Positions 7,593 through 17,038 of a stretch of 64,000 bases of DNA are shown one piece after another. The stretch is taken from the NCBI GenBank assembly GCA_041390625.1, contig JAWKPM010000009.1:62001-126000 (forward strand). The letters run 5' to 3'. The notes below the pieces were generated by a model, which did no database searches, was not told where the DNA came from, and worked only from the letters and a program-made list of their open reading frames with translations. This stretch comes from RBC038 sp041390625 (lineage in GTDB: Bacteria; Chloroflexota; Dehalococcoidia; UBA2979). Position numbers and translations under genes: made by a program. Positions within the stretch are counted from its first letter, which is position 1. Each line of letters opens with the position of its first letter.

Positions 7593-9857
7593 CTACGAAC
7601 CGCATTGAATGTCGAAGGTGCCGGGCACCGGTGCCGGCGGCTCGGTCTTATTCAACCATGCCCGGTGCGCCGCCTCGACGTCATAGAAGGTGGCCGTTCC
7701 ATACGCGTGGCCGTCTTCGATGGTGATTGAGTCGATCTGACTGCCTCCCGGGGGGATGTCGGCCAGCCACTCCAGGCTGGGGAACTCCAGCTCATCTGCC
7801 ATCCACTCGGCGCCCGTTTCCTCGTCCTTCACTGTGATGCCATGGACGCTGAACAGTCCCTCAACGTCCCGTCCGCCCGGCTCCAGATCCGCGGAGAAGG
7901 AGGTGGCGGAAAAATCCCCGTCAACGAAGCCGGCGGCAACGAGCTTCCTGTTGTCCGGCTCGACGCTGCAGGGTTCGCCGAAGATGCCGACCAACTCAAA
8001 CTCCCACGTTTTCGCGCCAACGGAGATGACGGCGCCGGCTTCTCGTCCTTCGAGTCGCACGTTCACCTCGTAGTCGCTCTGCCCACCTTCGGGCAGGTCG
8101 ACCACGACCTTCAGCGGCAGCCCTTCCTGGTCCTCGGTGACGTCGAACCAGAGGTCGGCAGTGAAGACGTAACGAAAGCGGCCCTCACCAAGTTCCAGGA
8201 CGGCCGCGGTCGGGTTCAGGTGGCGGCCCAGATTGTCGCGGCCGATGTCCCGGCCATCGAGGAAGAAGCTGAGGTTGTAGAGCCCGGCAGCGCCGCCTTC
8301 CTGAAACGCAATATTGCCGTCGATCCCCTCAAGGTCGGCGCTGGGATGGTCGGGGTCGACGATGCCAAACAGGTCAACGGCGATCTCGACCGCATCGTTG
8401 ATGCCGTCGTTGATCGCCCCCTCGATCTTCAGAATGGCGCCATCCAGCAGTCCGGGTTCGTTCAAGCCGGGGTTCGACTTGGGATCGCGGATGGTGGGTA
8501 CTGAGTAGAGACGCAATTGCTTCCGTTCCTCGTTCCTCCCAGGAAAGAACCCCAACGAGGCACCTTCAGGGTTGGGCCCGAAGTCCACGCCGCCGGCCAT
8601 GCCCTCCTGTCGCAGGATCTCCAGCGCGCCCCCCAACGTTTCGCCGTCTCCGTGGAGCACCAGGAGCCAGACCAGGAGCGCCGCCGTCCGAGTCTCCTTC
8701 GACATGAAGGTGAGGTTCGACCAGCCGACGTATCCGCTGCCCGGTCCCGCGAGGATGGTTGCGACGTCATCGTCTGCCGCGGAGTAGCAGCCGCCGAAGT
8801 AGATGATCGCGGCTTCGAGGCCACCGCCGTACTCGCGGCTGAAGAACACCGGAGACACTCCCACCGCGATGTACTCGTCGATGTGCTCCTGGCCGTTCTC
8901 GTCCTCGCGCCTGTCTTCGACGATTCCGCAGTCGACGCCCGCTAGCGACGCGTACGGTGCCCGCAGGCGATCGCACTCCCGAGTGAAGTCTCCGGGTTGG
9001 GCGCTTTGACGATCGAAGAGACTGACCACGCCAGTCGCGATGAATGTGCGCCCTCTCAGAACGCCGCCATGCGTCTCCAGGAAGATCGCGTCGTAGTTCC
9101 CCCAACCCTGAAAGGTCTGCGGTGTGACCTGCTCGTTGGTCAGGTGCCCTACGTCAGCAGGGTCATGGTTGTAGTCGGGGATCTCGCGCAAATGCTCAAT
9201 CGGGTTGGGGCCCGTGGCGTTGAAAAGCGAGAGTCCCTGCCACTCGTACGGTGTCAGGAAGAGCGCCTTCTTGCGGTTCTGCGGGTTGTCCCGCCGCGTG
9301 CCCTCGCCAACGACGCGCAACGGGCCGGCCGCGGGTGCTCTCTGGACGGGTGTCTCGAGGGCGATCTGGACCGCCCCGACGTCCCTACCTCCTTGGTTCA
9401 CCCCCAGCCCCTCGGCGAAGCCGCCCTGGCCGGCGACTTCGTTCGCGGCCTGCCTCATCGGGCGAACAACGAAGAACGGACGACCGCCTTCGAGACGGAA
9501 CATCAGGATGCCCTCCTGAGCATCCGCTTCGACGACGTTCGGCTGCCCCTTCACCCAGTCGAGCGCTCCCAGGTACGAGCCACTCTGGATGCGATCGAGC
9601 ACCTCGAGCGCATACGTCTCCTCCAGCTCGCGGACGCTGTCGTCGACGTCGCCGAGCGAGCACGGGCCGAGGTCACCGCCGCAAAGCGAAGCCAGATCCA
9701 CCCCCCCGCCACCGGGGGAGTTCGAGGCGTCGGCATCTGTCGCGGGGGTCGAAGCACTTCCGCCCTGGGCATCATCCGAGGAGCTGCATGCCAGCAGCGA
9801 CACGGCGACGAACGCGGAAACCAGGAGGACGAGCGCGCTCGAACGGTGTGTGGTCAT
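7593..9857 (-). CDS. Large lipoprotein with caspase-like His/Cys region and family C-terminal domain
   Basis: A 754-residue lipoprotein (lipobox SLLAC, Cys24). After an N-terminal region of about 200 residues comes a segment with a hydrophobic strand ending in the motif YDAIFLETHGG (His near 263) and, about 90 residues on, AAIIYFGGCYSA (Cys near 356). This His-then-Cys order on strand ends is that of caspase-fold peptidases (C14/C25/CHAT group). A beta-rich region follows, then the shared domain: ISVGAKTWEFEL, Cys in GEPCSVEPDN, FSADLEPGG, SQIDSITI and terminal GTFDIQCGS. Protease activity is inferred from motif layout only. The gene at 10.1 kb is a diverged paralog in the same orientation. 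Confidence 0.75.
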   Translation of the reverse strand: MTTHRSSALVLLVSAFVAVSLLACSSSDDAQGGSASTPATDADASNSPGGGGVDLASLCGGDLGPCSLGDVDDSVRELEETYALEVLDRIQSGSYLGALDWVKGQPNVVEADAQEGILMFRLEGGRPFFVVRPMRQAANEVAGQGGFAEGLGVNQGGRDVGAVQIALETPVQRAPAAGPLRVVGEGTRRDNPQNRKKALFLTPYEWQGLSLFNATGPNPIEHLREIPDYNHDPADVGHLTNEQVTPQTFQGWGNYDAIFLETHGGVLRGRTFIATGVVSLFDRQSAQPGDFTRECDRLRAPYASLAGVDCGIVEDRREDENGQEHIDEYIAVGVSPVFFSREYGGGLEAAIIYFGGCYSAADDDVATILAGPGSGYVGWSNLTFMSKETRTAALLVWLLVLHGDGETLGGALEILRQEGMAGGVDFGPNPEGASLGFFPGRNEERKQLRLYSVPTIRDPKSNPGLNEPGLLDGAILKIEGAINDGINDAVEIAVDLFGIVDPDHPSADLEGIDGNIAFQEGGAAGLYNLSFFLDGRDIGRDNLGRHLNPTAAVLELGEGRFRYVFTADLWFDVTEDQEGLPLKVVVDLPEGGQSDYEVNVRLEGREAGAVISVGAKTWEFELVGIFGEPCSVEPDNRKLVAAGFVDGDFSATSFSADLEPGGRDVEGLFSVHGITVKDEETGAEWMADELEFPSLEWLADIPPGGSQIDSITIEDGHAYGTATFYDVEAAHRAWLNKTEPPAPVPGTFDIQCGS

Positions 9858-10096
9858 TGAGCGCCCTTTCGCCTAGGGGTGGTTTCCTACGACTCCGGTT
9901 GAGACGGCGGCCCGAGGTTATCGACGGCCGCAACGTCGGTCGACCTGCGACATGAGACGGACGTCTGAGCGCGTTTGGCTCTCCGACGCGAGGGCCGTCC
10001 TTTCGCCCCGACGTCCGTCTCCTGTCGGCGCGGACACTGCGCCGTGCTTGCATGCGGGGCGCTTCAGCCTGGTGCAGGCAGCCGCATGCCGGTTCG

Positions 10097-12115
10097 CTAC
10101 GACGTGCTGATTGCCCCCACTGAGGAGGGGCAGCTGATCCTGAATCTGCCTTCGACGGGGTCGGGGTACGTCCCGTTGTTGCTCCAGGCCTCGTTGAAGG
10201 CGCGGGTCTCAATGAACGTCGCGGTGCCCGTGATGGTGTTGCCGGTGAAATCGATTGAATCGATCTGGCTGTTTCCATCAGGGACGAGGTGGAGGACGGT
10301 CATGCCCTCGCGATCGGCGGCGGCGAGCCAGTGTCGATCCGTAGCAGGGTCCTCAACGTCGAGTTCGCCTCCAACGGCGGTGAGGTCTGCGGAGAACGTG
10401 ACGCCGGAGAGATCGCCGCCGACGGCGCCGGCGACGACGACGTTATTCGTGCCGATCGAGCAGCCGCCGAGCAGGTCGAAGAGCACGAAGTCCCAAGTCT
10501 GGTTGCCGACGGTGATTGTGGCGCCGGGTTCGGCGAGGGAAACCGTGACGGAGTACCGGCTCTCGCCACCCTCGGGAAGCTCGACGATCGCGGCAATTGG
10601 GAATTCGCCGGCCGGAAGGTCGAACCCGAGGTCCAGTTCGTGTGAGACATCGATGGTGAACGGGACGTCCGTCCCGATGGCGCCATTGAGGGAGTGGGTG
10701 TCCCCGAGCGTTTCACCGGCGACCTCGTATCGCACGCGGAAGCGCGCTGGGTCGTCGACGCCCGAGACGCGGAGGTCGAGGGTAAGACGATCAGGGAGAT
10801 TGTCGCCGGGTGAGCCGATGACGCGCCCGGCCAGGTCATTGCCGTCCAGCATCGGCTCGCGGCCGTCCATGAGGACCGGTAGTTCGAAGAGGCGCACCTC
10901 GTCGTTGTGGGGCGAAATGTGTTCGAACAGCGTGATGCCCTCGCCATTGTCCGCCGAGCTGTAGCCGGCGTCGATCACCGCCTGGTAAGCGAGTTCGCTC
11001 GTGAGGCCGAGGGAGAGCTGTTCGACGAGAACGGCACGCGCGTAGAAGCCGGCGAAGTCCGGTACGGGTTCGGTCCAGGCGGTCATGACGAAGTTGTCGC
11101 GGCCAGCGGCGGCAGCGAACTCGTCCCCGGTGATGCTGCCGGTCGAGCACGCCGTGAGTGAGAGCAGGACGTTGTCAAGGCCGTTTGGGAATCGGCGGGT
11201 GAAGAAGTAGGGACCAACGCCGAGCTCGAACTCGGTGTTCGACTGCTCCGTGAACCGTCCGATCATGTTGAAGCCGGAGTAGTCGCTGACGTCGGCGTCG
11301 AGCTCGGTGCGGTCGATGCCTGTTTCGACGATCGTCTCGCATCGGGCCCCGCTGGCGATTTCGTCGCACTGCCGGAGTCCGTGCGTGGCGACGAAGATGG
11401 CGTCGTAGCGATCGAGGCTGAGCCAGTCCTCGACGAGGACCTCCTGGTCCTCCGCGCGTCGATTGGCGTGGTAGACGACGTTTCCGGCGTAGCCAGGCAT
11501 CAGCTCGAGGACCTCGGCGAGTCGGTCCGAATCGTCGACCCGGGTGAGTTCCCAAAGATACGGGGCGAGGACGAGTGCCCGCTTTGCGTCGCGATTGTCG
11601 ATCTGCCCGTCGGGAGTCGTGTCCTCGCCAACGATCGATATGAGCTGGGGCGCTGGCGCGCGCGTGGGGGCGAGGGCGGCCCCCGGTCCGAGCTGCGGCT
11701 TGAAGTTCGAGTGATCGACGAGCCAGGCCGTGGCGGCCCCGTCGACGCGGAATGCGATCGAGCGACCGGAGCCAAAGGCCTCCACGACGTCTGGCTGACC
11801 GCGGAGGAACTCCAGCGCGGCGGTGAGATCGGCGGCGGCGAGCTGCCTGCCCGCAGCGGTAAGCAGGTCCTGCGTACGGGCGACGAGCTCCGGCGGCGTG
11901 CCCGCGAGGTCACAAGGGAAGCCGAGGCGGACGCAGTCATGTACGAATGGTTCGGCCTCGGTAGTCGGTGAAGCGGGAGCGCCTGGCGAGCCGTTCTGCG
12001 CTGTTCCGGCCGACTCGTCGGAGCCGCAGGCCGAAGCGAAGAGCATCGCGAGGCTGAGGGCGAGGGTCGACAGCAGAGGCCTGGTATGGCGGGTGCTGGA
12101 GCGCCGAGCGCTCAA
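10097..12115 (-). CDS. Large lipoprotein, paralog with caspase-like His/Cys region
   Basis: A 672-residue lipoprotein (lipobox FASAC, about Cys30) with the same architecture as the 7.6-kb gene: a YDAIFVATHGLRQ motif (His near 244), then NVLLSLTACSTGS (Cys near 322), a beta-sandwich-like middle, and the C-terminal family domain with ITVGNQTWDFVL, Cys in LGGCSIGTNN, FSADL, SQIDSIDF and RFRISC. This copy has about 9 extra residues after the last Cys. The TTG start lacks a good ribosome-binding site and the true start may be slightly downstream. A peptidase role outside the cell is inferred from motif order only. Confidence 0.75.
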   Translation of the reverse strand: MSARRSSTRHTRPLLSTLALSLAMLFASACGSDESAGTAQNGSPGAPASPTTEAEPFVHDCVRLGFPCDLAGTPPELVARTQDLLTAAGRQLAAADLTAALEFLRGQPDVVEAFGSGRSIAFRVDGAATAWLVDHSNFKPQLGPGAALAPTRAPAPQLISIVGEDTTPDGQIDNRDAKRALVLAPYLWELTRVDDSDRLAEVLELMPGYAGNVVYHANRRAEDQEVLVEDWLSLDRYDAIFVATHGLRQCDEIASGARCETIVETGIDRTELDADVSDYSGFNMIGRFTEQSNTEFELGVGPYFFTRRFPNGLDNVLLSLTACSTGSITGDEFAAAAGRDNFVMTAWTEPVPDFAGFYARAVLVEQLSLGLTSELAYQAVIDAGYSSADNGEGITLFEHISPHNDEVRLFELPVLMDGREPMLDGNDLAGRVIGSPGDNLPDRLTLDLRVSGVDDPARFRVRYEVAGETLGDTHSLNGAIGTDVPFTIDVSHELDLGFDLPAGEFPIAAIVELPEGGESRYSVTVSLAEPGATITVGNQTWDFVLFDLLGGCSIGTNNVVVAGAVGGDLSGVTFSADLTAVGGELDVEDPATDRHWLAAADREGMTVLHLVPDGNSQIDSIDFTGNTITGTATFIETRAFNEAWSNNGTYPDPVEGRFRISCPSSVGAISTS

Positions 12116-12170
12116 CGACCGATCCGCTCGGCGTCGAGCGGACCGCCACGACCGCCGGGCAGCTCGTCAA

Positions 12171-12695
12171 CTAGCGAGTGCATCGGAAGCTGAAGGCGCC
12201 TTGCGCGGTGGTGCCGAATAGGACATCGAGGAAGGTGCCGCCGCCTGCAACTGTCCCCGCGGCGACGTCGACCTCGAGTTGCACGTCGTTGGCAGGCGGG
12301 GTGCGCGAGCCGGAGGTCCAAGAGAAGTCGCTTCCGCTCACGTTCGCGTCGACCGTGCCATCGGCGTTGAGACGGATAGTGAAGGTGATAGCAGGGTTCT
12401 GATCGAGGGTACCTGAGACGAAAACAGTCTCGGGCTGGCCGCTGGCGCTCTCCTCAAGGAGGCACTCACCATCGCTGGCGGGGAGCGTGCGGGTCCAGGA
12501 TCGGTCGCCAATGCGGATGAATTGGTCGTCGGCTGGGGGAGTGGTGGCGACGGTCGTAGCGTCGCTGAGGGGAGCGGTTGTGGTGCCCTCGAGAACGTTG
12601 CCAGCGGGGGATGGCGAGCCGGCGGGTTCAGTGTCGCCGCTGCAGGCAGCGAGCAGTGCGAAGCAGAGAGTCAGCGAGAGCAGTCGTGGCAGCAT
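12171..12695 (-). CDS. Lipoprotein of the local Cys-bounded domain family (short form)
   Basis: A 174-residue lipoprotein with lipobox LLAAC (Cys18), a Thr/Pro/Ser-rich linker to about residue 52, and a domain that starts FIRIGDRSWTRTL, has an early Cys in DGECLLEE and ends GAFSFRCTR. It is the fifth and most upstream member of the family in this cluster, about 55 bp from the paralog downstream, so the two could be co-transcribed. A tRNA fragment and hairpin lie just upstream. Function unknown. Confidence 0.75.
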   Translation of the reverse strand: MLPRLLSLTLCFALLAACSGDTEPAGSPSPAGNVLEGTTTAPLSDATTVATTPPADDQFIRIGDRSWTRTLPASDGECLLEESASGQPETVFVSGTLDQNPAITFTIRLNADGTVDANVSGSDFSWTSGSRTPPANDVQLEVDVAAGTVAGGGTFLDVLFGTTAQGAFSFRCTR

Positions 12696-12733
12696 GACTC
12701 CTCGTCCGTAGAGTCGAAGGGTGAGGAATGAGG

Positions 12734-12757
12734 GAGGCCCGCCAGATGGCGGGCCTC
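12734..12757 (-). terminator. Hairpin downstream of the tRNA-Gly fragment
   Basis: Perfect 10-bp stem (GAGGCCCGCC / GGCGGGCCTC) with a 4-nt loop. No U-tract follows, as is common in GC-rich genomes. It lies about 18 bp past the CCA end of the tRNA fragment on the same strand and is probably the original terminator of the intact tRNA-Gly gene. Confidence 0.65.
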
Positions 12758-12775
12758 ACCGCCTTCTACGTGGGT

Positions 12776-12828
<53 letters not shown>

Positions 12829-13108
12829 CGGCCGTGGCGGCGCGTGGCCGCGCGGGGCGAAATCCAGTGTGTTTGCTGGCGATCCGCCTCTGACGGGACA
12901 CGGCAGGCCACCCCTCGCCACCGGTTGTAACGCGGTTTGGGCGGGACCAGGGCGGGACCAAACTGGCCTTGAGGAGTTCTCCCGCCGCCCAGCTCCGGAG
13001 CACGACCGCCTCCCGGGCACGGCAGCCGACGATCAGCACCCATCCACGATGCGGTCGAGCCTGCTCCGAATCGTTCTAAGCGGCTCTTGTGAGCCGGCAC
13101 CAGACGGG

Positions 13109-14083
13109 CTAAGCCTTGGCCCGTCGATCCGCCGCCCAGCGCGCGTAGCCCTCGTGCATGACCTGGACGCGCCGCGCCGACTGCGAAGCCCACGGCTCCT
13201 CCTCCCAGTCGTCGCCGAGCAGGCGACGAAGCTGCGCCACTGGGCGGCGCAGCGACCGTCGACGCTTGTGCAGGCCCGCCCACAGGTCGCCGACATCGGC
13301 CATGCGCGCAGCCATCGTGCGCAACGTGAAGCTCTGTGGCGCGACCTCGCCGCTCTCGAGCTCCTCCCAGGTGCACGGCGCAGAGATGGGCGCGCCCGGC
13401 TTCGGGCGCACCGCGTACGGCGCCGCGTAGGTCGCGCCGTAGCCGTTGCGGCCGACGTCGAGAAAGATGCGCGTCCCTCGGTCGGCCTTCGCGAACTCCT
13501 GCGTCAGGTGCTCCGGGTCGCGCGCGACCAGCAGGCTCGCGACCGCGTAGCCGAAGCGCGCCACCTGCTCGAAGTCCGAGTTGCCATCGAGCGGCACGGC
13601 GATGTGGTAGCCCTTCGAGCCTGTTGTCTTCGGCCAGCTCGGCAGCCCCAGCTCGTCGAGCAGCGCGCGCACGGCGAGCGCGCCGGCGCGTAGCGTCTCC
13701 GGATTGTCCTCGGACGGGTCGAGGTCGACGATGAAGATGTCGGGGTGCTCGAGGTCCGGCACGCGCGACGTCCAGACGTGCGGCGTGATGGTGTTCTGGT
13801 TCGCCATCCACGCCAGCGAGCGCTCGTCGCCGACGAGCGGGTACACCGTGACGCCGTCCTTCTTCGGGAGCTCGATGCGCTCGAGCCAGTCGGGGGTGCC
13901 CTTCCCGACGTTCTTCTGCATGAAGCCCTTCTGCGCGATGCCTCGCGGGAACCGCTCGAGCGTCAGCGGGCGGCCTCGGATGTGCGGCAGCATCAGCGGC
14001 GCGACGGCGTCGTAGTACGCGGCCACCTCGCCCTTGGTGATGCCGTCGTCGGGGAACAGCACCTTGTCGGGGTGCGTGATCAT
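13109..14083 (-). CDS. ligD: LigD polymerase/primase domain protein (stand-alone)
   Basis: A 324-residue protein equal to the polymerase (PolDom) part of bacterial LigD, which adds nucleotides at breaks during non-homologous end joining. It begins with ITHPDKVLFPDDGITKGEVAAYY, continues with the NVGKGTPDWLERI and YPLVGDERSLAWMANQ segments, and carries the acidic metal-binding pair in VDLDPSED (Asp120, Asp122), then the TTGSKGYHI motif. The start at 14083 overlaps the ligase stop by ATGA. A longer upstream extension would only read through the ligase gene. No nuclease domain or Ku gene is present in the window. Confidence 0.92.
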   Translation of the reverse strand: MITHPDKVLFPDDGITKGEVAAYYDAVAPLMLPHIRGRPLTLERFPRGIAQKGFMQKNVGKGTPDWLERIELPKKDGVTVYPLVGDERSLAWMANQNTITPHVWTSRVPDLEHPDIFIVDLDPSEDNPETLRAGALAVRALLDELGLPSWPKTTGSKGYHIAVPLDGNSDFEQVARFGYAVASLLVARDPEHLTQEFAKADRGTRIFLDVGRNGYGATYAAPYAVRPKPGAPISAPCTWEELESGEVAPQSFTLRTMAARMADVGDLWAGLHKRRRSLRRPVAQLRRLLGDDWEEEPWASQSARRVQVMHEGYARWAADRRAKA

Positions 14084-14961
14084 GGCATCTCCCGCACGAC
14101 CTCGGCCGCCTGCTTGTCGGTGCGCACGCCGAGCAGCCGCGGGTGGCGCATCTTGCCGTGCCGAGTCCACTCGATGAACGCGACCTGCACGACGACGCTG
14201 GGTTGCACCCAGTGCGCGCCCCGCGGCAGCCCCTCGCCTGCCGTGAACGGACACGCCGCGACCTCAAGCGCATCGAGCTGCGCGCGCAGCTCCAGCAGCC
14301 GCCTCGGGCCGAGGCCAGTGCCAGTGCCGACCCGGCCCGCATACACGAAATCGCCGTCCGCGTAGTAGCCCACCAACAACGCGCCGAGCCCGACGCGTGC
14401 GCCCTGCGGGTCGGTGAACCCACCGACGACGAGCTCCTGCGTGGCCTCGCACTTCATCTTCAGCCAGTGCGGTGAGCGTCGATGCTCGTACGGCGCATCG
14501 CGCCGCTTCGCGATCACGCCCTCCCAGCCCTCGTTGCACGCGCGCTCCCACGGCTCGGTATCGTCGAGCCGCTCCACCAGCGCGAGCGGTGGTCGCAGCG
14601 CAATCCGCTCGAGCAGCGCCCGGCGCTCATCGAGCGGCAGCCCGCATACGTTGCGGCCCTCGAGCCAGGTGACGTCGAAGACGTGATACGTGGCGTCGCC
14701 GCGACGACCCCACACCCCGGTGGCCTCGCCGTCGAGGATCGCCTCGCGCACAGGAAGCGCGGTGATCGCCTCGACGACCTTCGGGTACGCGTCGTTCTGC
14801 AGCAGCCGATTGCGCGACAACAGCCGCACGTCGGGCCCTCGCTTGAACGCCAACACGCGGATGCCATCGAGCTTTCGCTCGAACACCCACTCCGGCCCGA
14901 TGAACCGCTCCTGCGTGAGCGTCGCGGCCATCGGCTCGACCCACTCGGGGAACGCGCTCAT
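14080..14961 (-). CDS. ligD: ATP-dependent DNA ligase (LigD ligase domain, stand-alone)
   Basis: A 293-residue ATP-dependent ligase that seals nicks through a lysyl-AMP intermediate. Motif I is ERKLDGIR with the catalytic Lys near residue 30. LDGEATG is motif III, EGVIAKR motif IV and LKMKCE motif V. An OB-fold follows with VGGFTDPQGARVGLGALLVGYY and, at the end, VAFIEWTRHGKMRHPRLLG. The length fits an isolated LigD ligase domain. It is translationally coupled to the downstream polymerase gene by an ATGA overlap, so the usual LigD fusion is here split into two genes. Confidence 0.92.
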   Translation of the reverse strand: MSAFPEWVEPMAATLTQERFIGPEWVFERKLDGIRVLAFKRGPDVRLLSRNRLLQNDAYPKVVEAITALPVREAILDGEATGVWGRRGDATYHVFDVTWLEGRNVCGLPLDERRALLERIALRPPLALVERLDDTEPWERACNEGWEGVIAKRRDAPYEHRRSPHWLKMKCEATQELVVGGFTDPQGARVGLGALLVGYYADGDFVYAGRVGTGTGLGPRRLLELRAQLDALEVAACPFTAGEGLPRGAHWVQPSVVVQVAFIEWTRHGKMRHPRLLGVRTDKQAAEVVREMP

Positions 14962-14987
14962 TCAGAGCCTCCGCGCACCGAACGAAC

Positions 14988-15373
14988 CTATCATTCGAGG
15001 ACCGGGCGGCGGTGCAGAGGGCGATCGCCGTCGGGGTGGAGTTCCTCTTCTCGCGGACCTTGCGGTCGCCGACTACCAGATGGGCTACGGGAACACCGCG
15101 CCCTCGTCGTCGTGGTTCAAGCTCGGCTTCCTGTGGGGATACGTCGCCGACGTGCTGCAGAACCTCGAGCTGCTCGCGCACCTCGGGTACGCGAACGATA
15201 CCCGGCTCGACCGTGCTTACGAGTTCGTGCTCGTGCAGCAGGACGAGGGAGGGCGATGGCGAAACCGCTACGCCTACAACCGCAAGACGACGATCGACAT
15301 CGAGCACCAGGGCGACCCCTCGAAGTGGGTCACCCTACGCGCCTGCACCGTGCTCAAAGCCCGCTACGGCTGA
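14988..15373 (+). pseudogene. 3' remnant of a squalene-cyclase/prenyltransferase-like gene, frameshifted
   Basis: The frame AIAVGVEFLFSR breaks near 15057 and continues in another frame as DLAVADYQMGYGNT, through SSSWFKLGFLWGYVADVLQNLELL, QQDEGGRWRNRYAYN and SKWVTLRACTVLKARYG to a stop. These phrases are typical of the C-terminal part of bacterial alpha-toroid (terpene cyclase/prenyltransferase-like) hypothetical proteins. The 5' part is missing and the remnant starts about 26 bp from the divergent ligase start, suggesting truncation by an insertion or deletion. Confidence 0.65.
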
Positions 15374-15430
15374 CGAGGCAACCAGGGAGAACGAGTCGTC
15401 GAGGCTGATGCGACACAACCCCAGGGGGCG

Positions 15431-16362
15431 TCACGCCCGCAAGGGAACCGCGGACAGCTTGACCTCGACATCCGAGTAGCCGTTGCTCGCGAGTGGGAGC
15501 TCGAGCACTTCATCGCCATTTCGGCGTTGAGCGTCGGCCCCACGACAACCTCTCGAATCGGAAGCCTGCCGTCATCGTCGGCACCCATGCGCAGGCTGAC
15601 GAACGGCACCGCGACTCCGCCGGCCGGCCGGAACCTGACGCCCTCAAGTTGGCCCTCGGGGAGGACGTAGACCCCTCGCCACTCCTGCTCTTCGGACCAG
15701 GCCGGGTCCTTGAAGTTGAATGCGAACCCGGCAACCTCTCCCAGCGTAGAGAAGACGCGCGCACGAGCGGCGGTCGTCTCCTCGCCCGAGGAATCGGCGG
15801 CAGCGAAGAGGCCGAGCATCGCGGTGGCGATGTTCTCCAGCACGCCGAGCTGCACCGCCGGGTCGTAGATCACGCGGTTGAGGAATCGCGCTGGCTGCGG
15901 GTGCGGAGACGGCGGGCAGGCGAGTCGACGCGTGTCGAAGCCGATGGCGTAACCGCCGCCGAGGGATCCATAGCCCCGCCATTGGCTGAGCAGGTCGCCG
16001 TTAGCGCTGAAGGACACCGCATAGAAGTCTGGGTAGCCTGCCCACTGTACTCGGATCGCGCGTTCGATCTCGTCCATGAGCTCGACCTGAGCAGGCGCGC
16101 CGCCCTGCGCCCGTGCGTCCGCGAGTACCCGCAGCATCAGTCCGTATGAGTGGGTCAGCTCGGAGGCATCGTTCATGAACCGCAGATTGGTCGCCCAGAG
16201 CGCGCCGGACGACGTGATGCCAATGAGCCCGGCGATATCCGTGTAGTGGTAGATGACCTCCGGGGTGGCTCCCTGGACCCGGTCCCAGTGCTCCCCGGCG
16301 TTTGCGACGATCGCCGCGAGCGCTGCCTCCAGAGGATCGTCCCGGTCGGGTGCCGCTGGCAT
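15431..16362 (-). pseudogene. DUF2971 protein with a C-terminal frameshift
   Basis: A DUF2971-family protein: IYHYTDIAGLIGITSSGALWATNLRFMNDASEL near residues 35-67, then SFSANGDLLSQWRGYGSLGGGYAIGFD. The family occurs widely near defence genes and its activity is unknown. The undisturbed frame runs on to 15364 with a low-complexity Ser/Arg tail. A one-base shift near 15520 restores a family-like ending (VLELPLASNGY, SDVEVKLSAVPLRA) with a stop at 15431-15433. This is either a real frameshift or an assembly error; nearby genes are also decayed. The corrected interval is given. Confidence 0.7.
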
Positions 16363-17038
16363 GTCAGAAGACCATTTCGCGTTGGGCGTGGGCGATTGCT
16401 GCCCCCGGCGCCCGATACCCGCGTGAGCATGCGTCGACGCCGCAGCCCTGTCCCAGGCGAGACTCCGCGCTGTTGGCGACGGTGCGGCCTTGCGTCAGTC
16501 GATCACCAGGCCGCCGGCTTTGGCAAGCATAGTCCGGCCAGCGAGCATTCTAGTCCGGCGGACTGTAACCACGGCCGAGCGGCGGTCTAACCGGCGCCTG
16601 GAACTCTTCTCGGGCAGCTCCATGCCCAGCTGCGAGCGGGAGCGTGCGCGGGGTCTTCGCGACCCGGCTCTGCGGTGAGGGTCGCTTCGGCGTGCAGGAC
16701 CTGAGTCAGCTATGCCCGTTCAGCACCATGGGTTCAGTCCACGTTGTCATTGGCATGTTCGTTCGTTCCTGCGTAACGAGGAAACCGCCGGCGGCCTCCG
16801 GTTCCGATGCGTCTTTGCACTTGGCCGGTAGGGGACGGAGCGCCCCGACGTGGGCTCGCAGCGCGCCGCGTGACCTGCTGCCGATCACGCCTGAATCCCC
16901 AGCTGAAGGCAATGCTCGTCCTTCTTCGTCCCGCGCCGTCCCGGCTCGCCCTATCCGGCCCGGTTCATCCTAGCGAAGCATGCAATCGCAGCAAGACATC
17001 GCGCCTCCTCGCGGCTAAGGCCAGCGCCCGCGCGCACA
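16363..17038. other. Gap without a supported gene
   Basis: About 675 bp between the DUF2971 gene and the S49 fragment. Short open frames occur on both strands but none has a convincing ribosome-binding site together with protein-like composition. There is no clear repeat or RNA structure. It is part of the decayed stretch near the element's left border. Confidence 0.4.
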
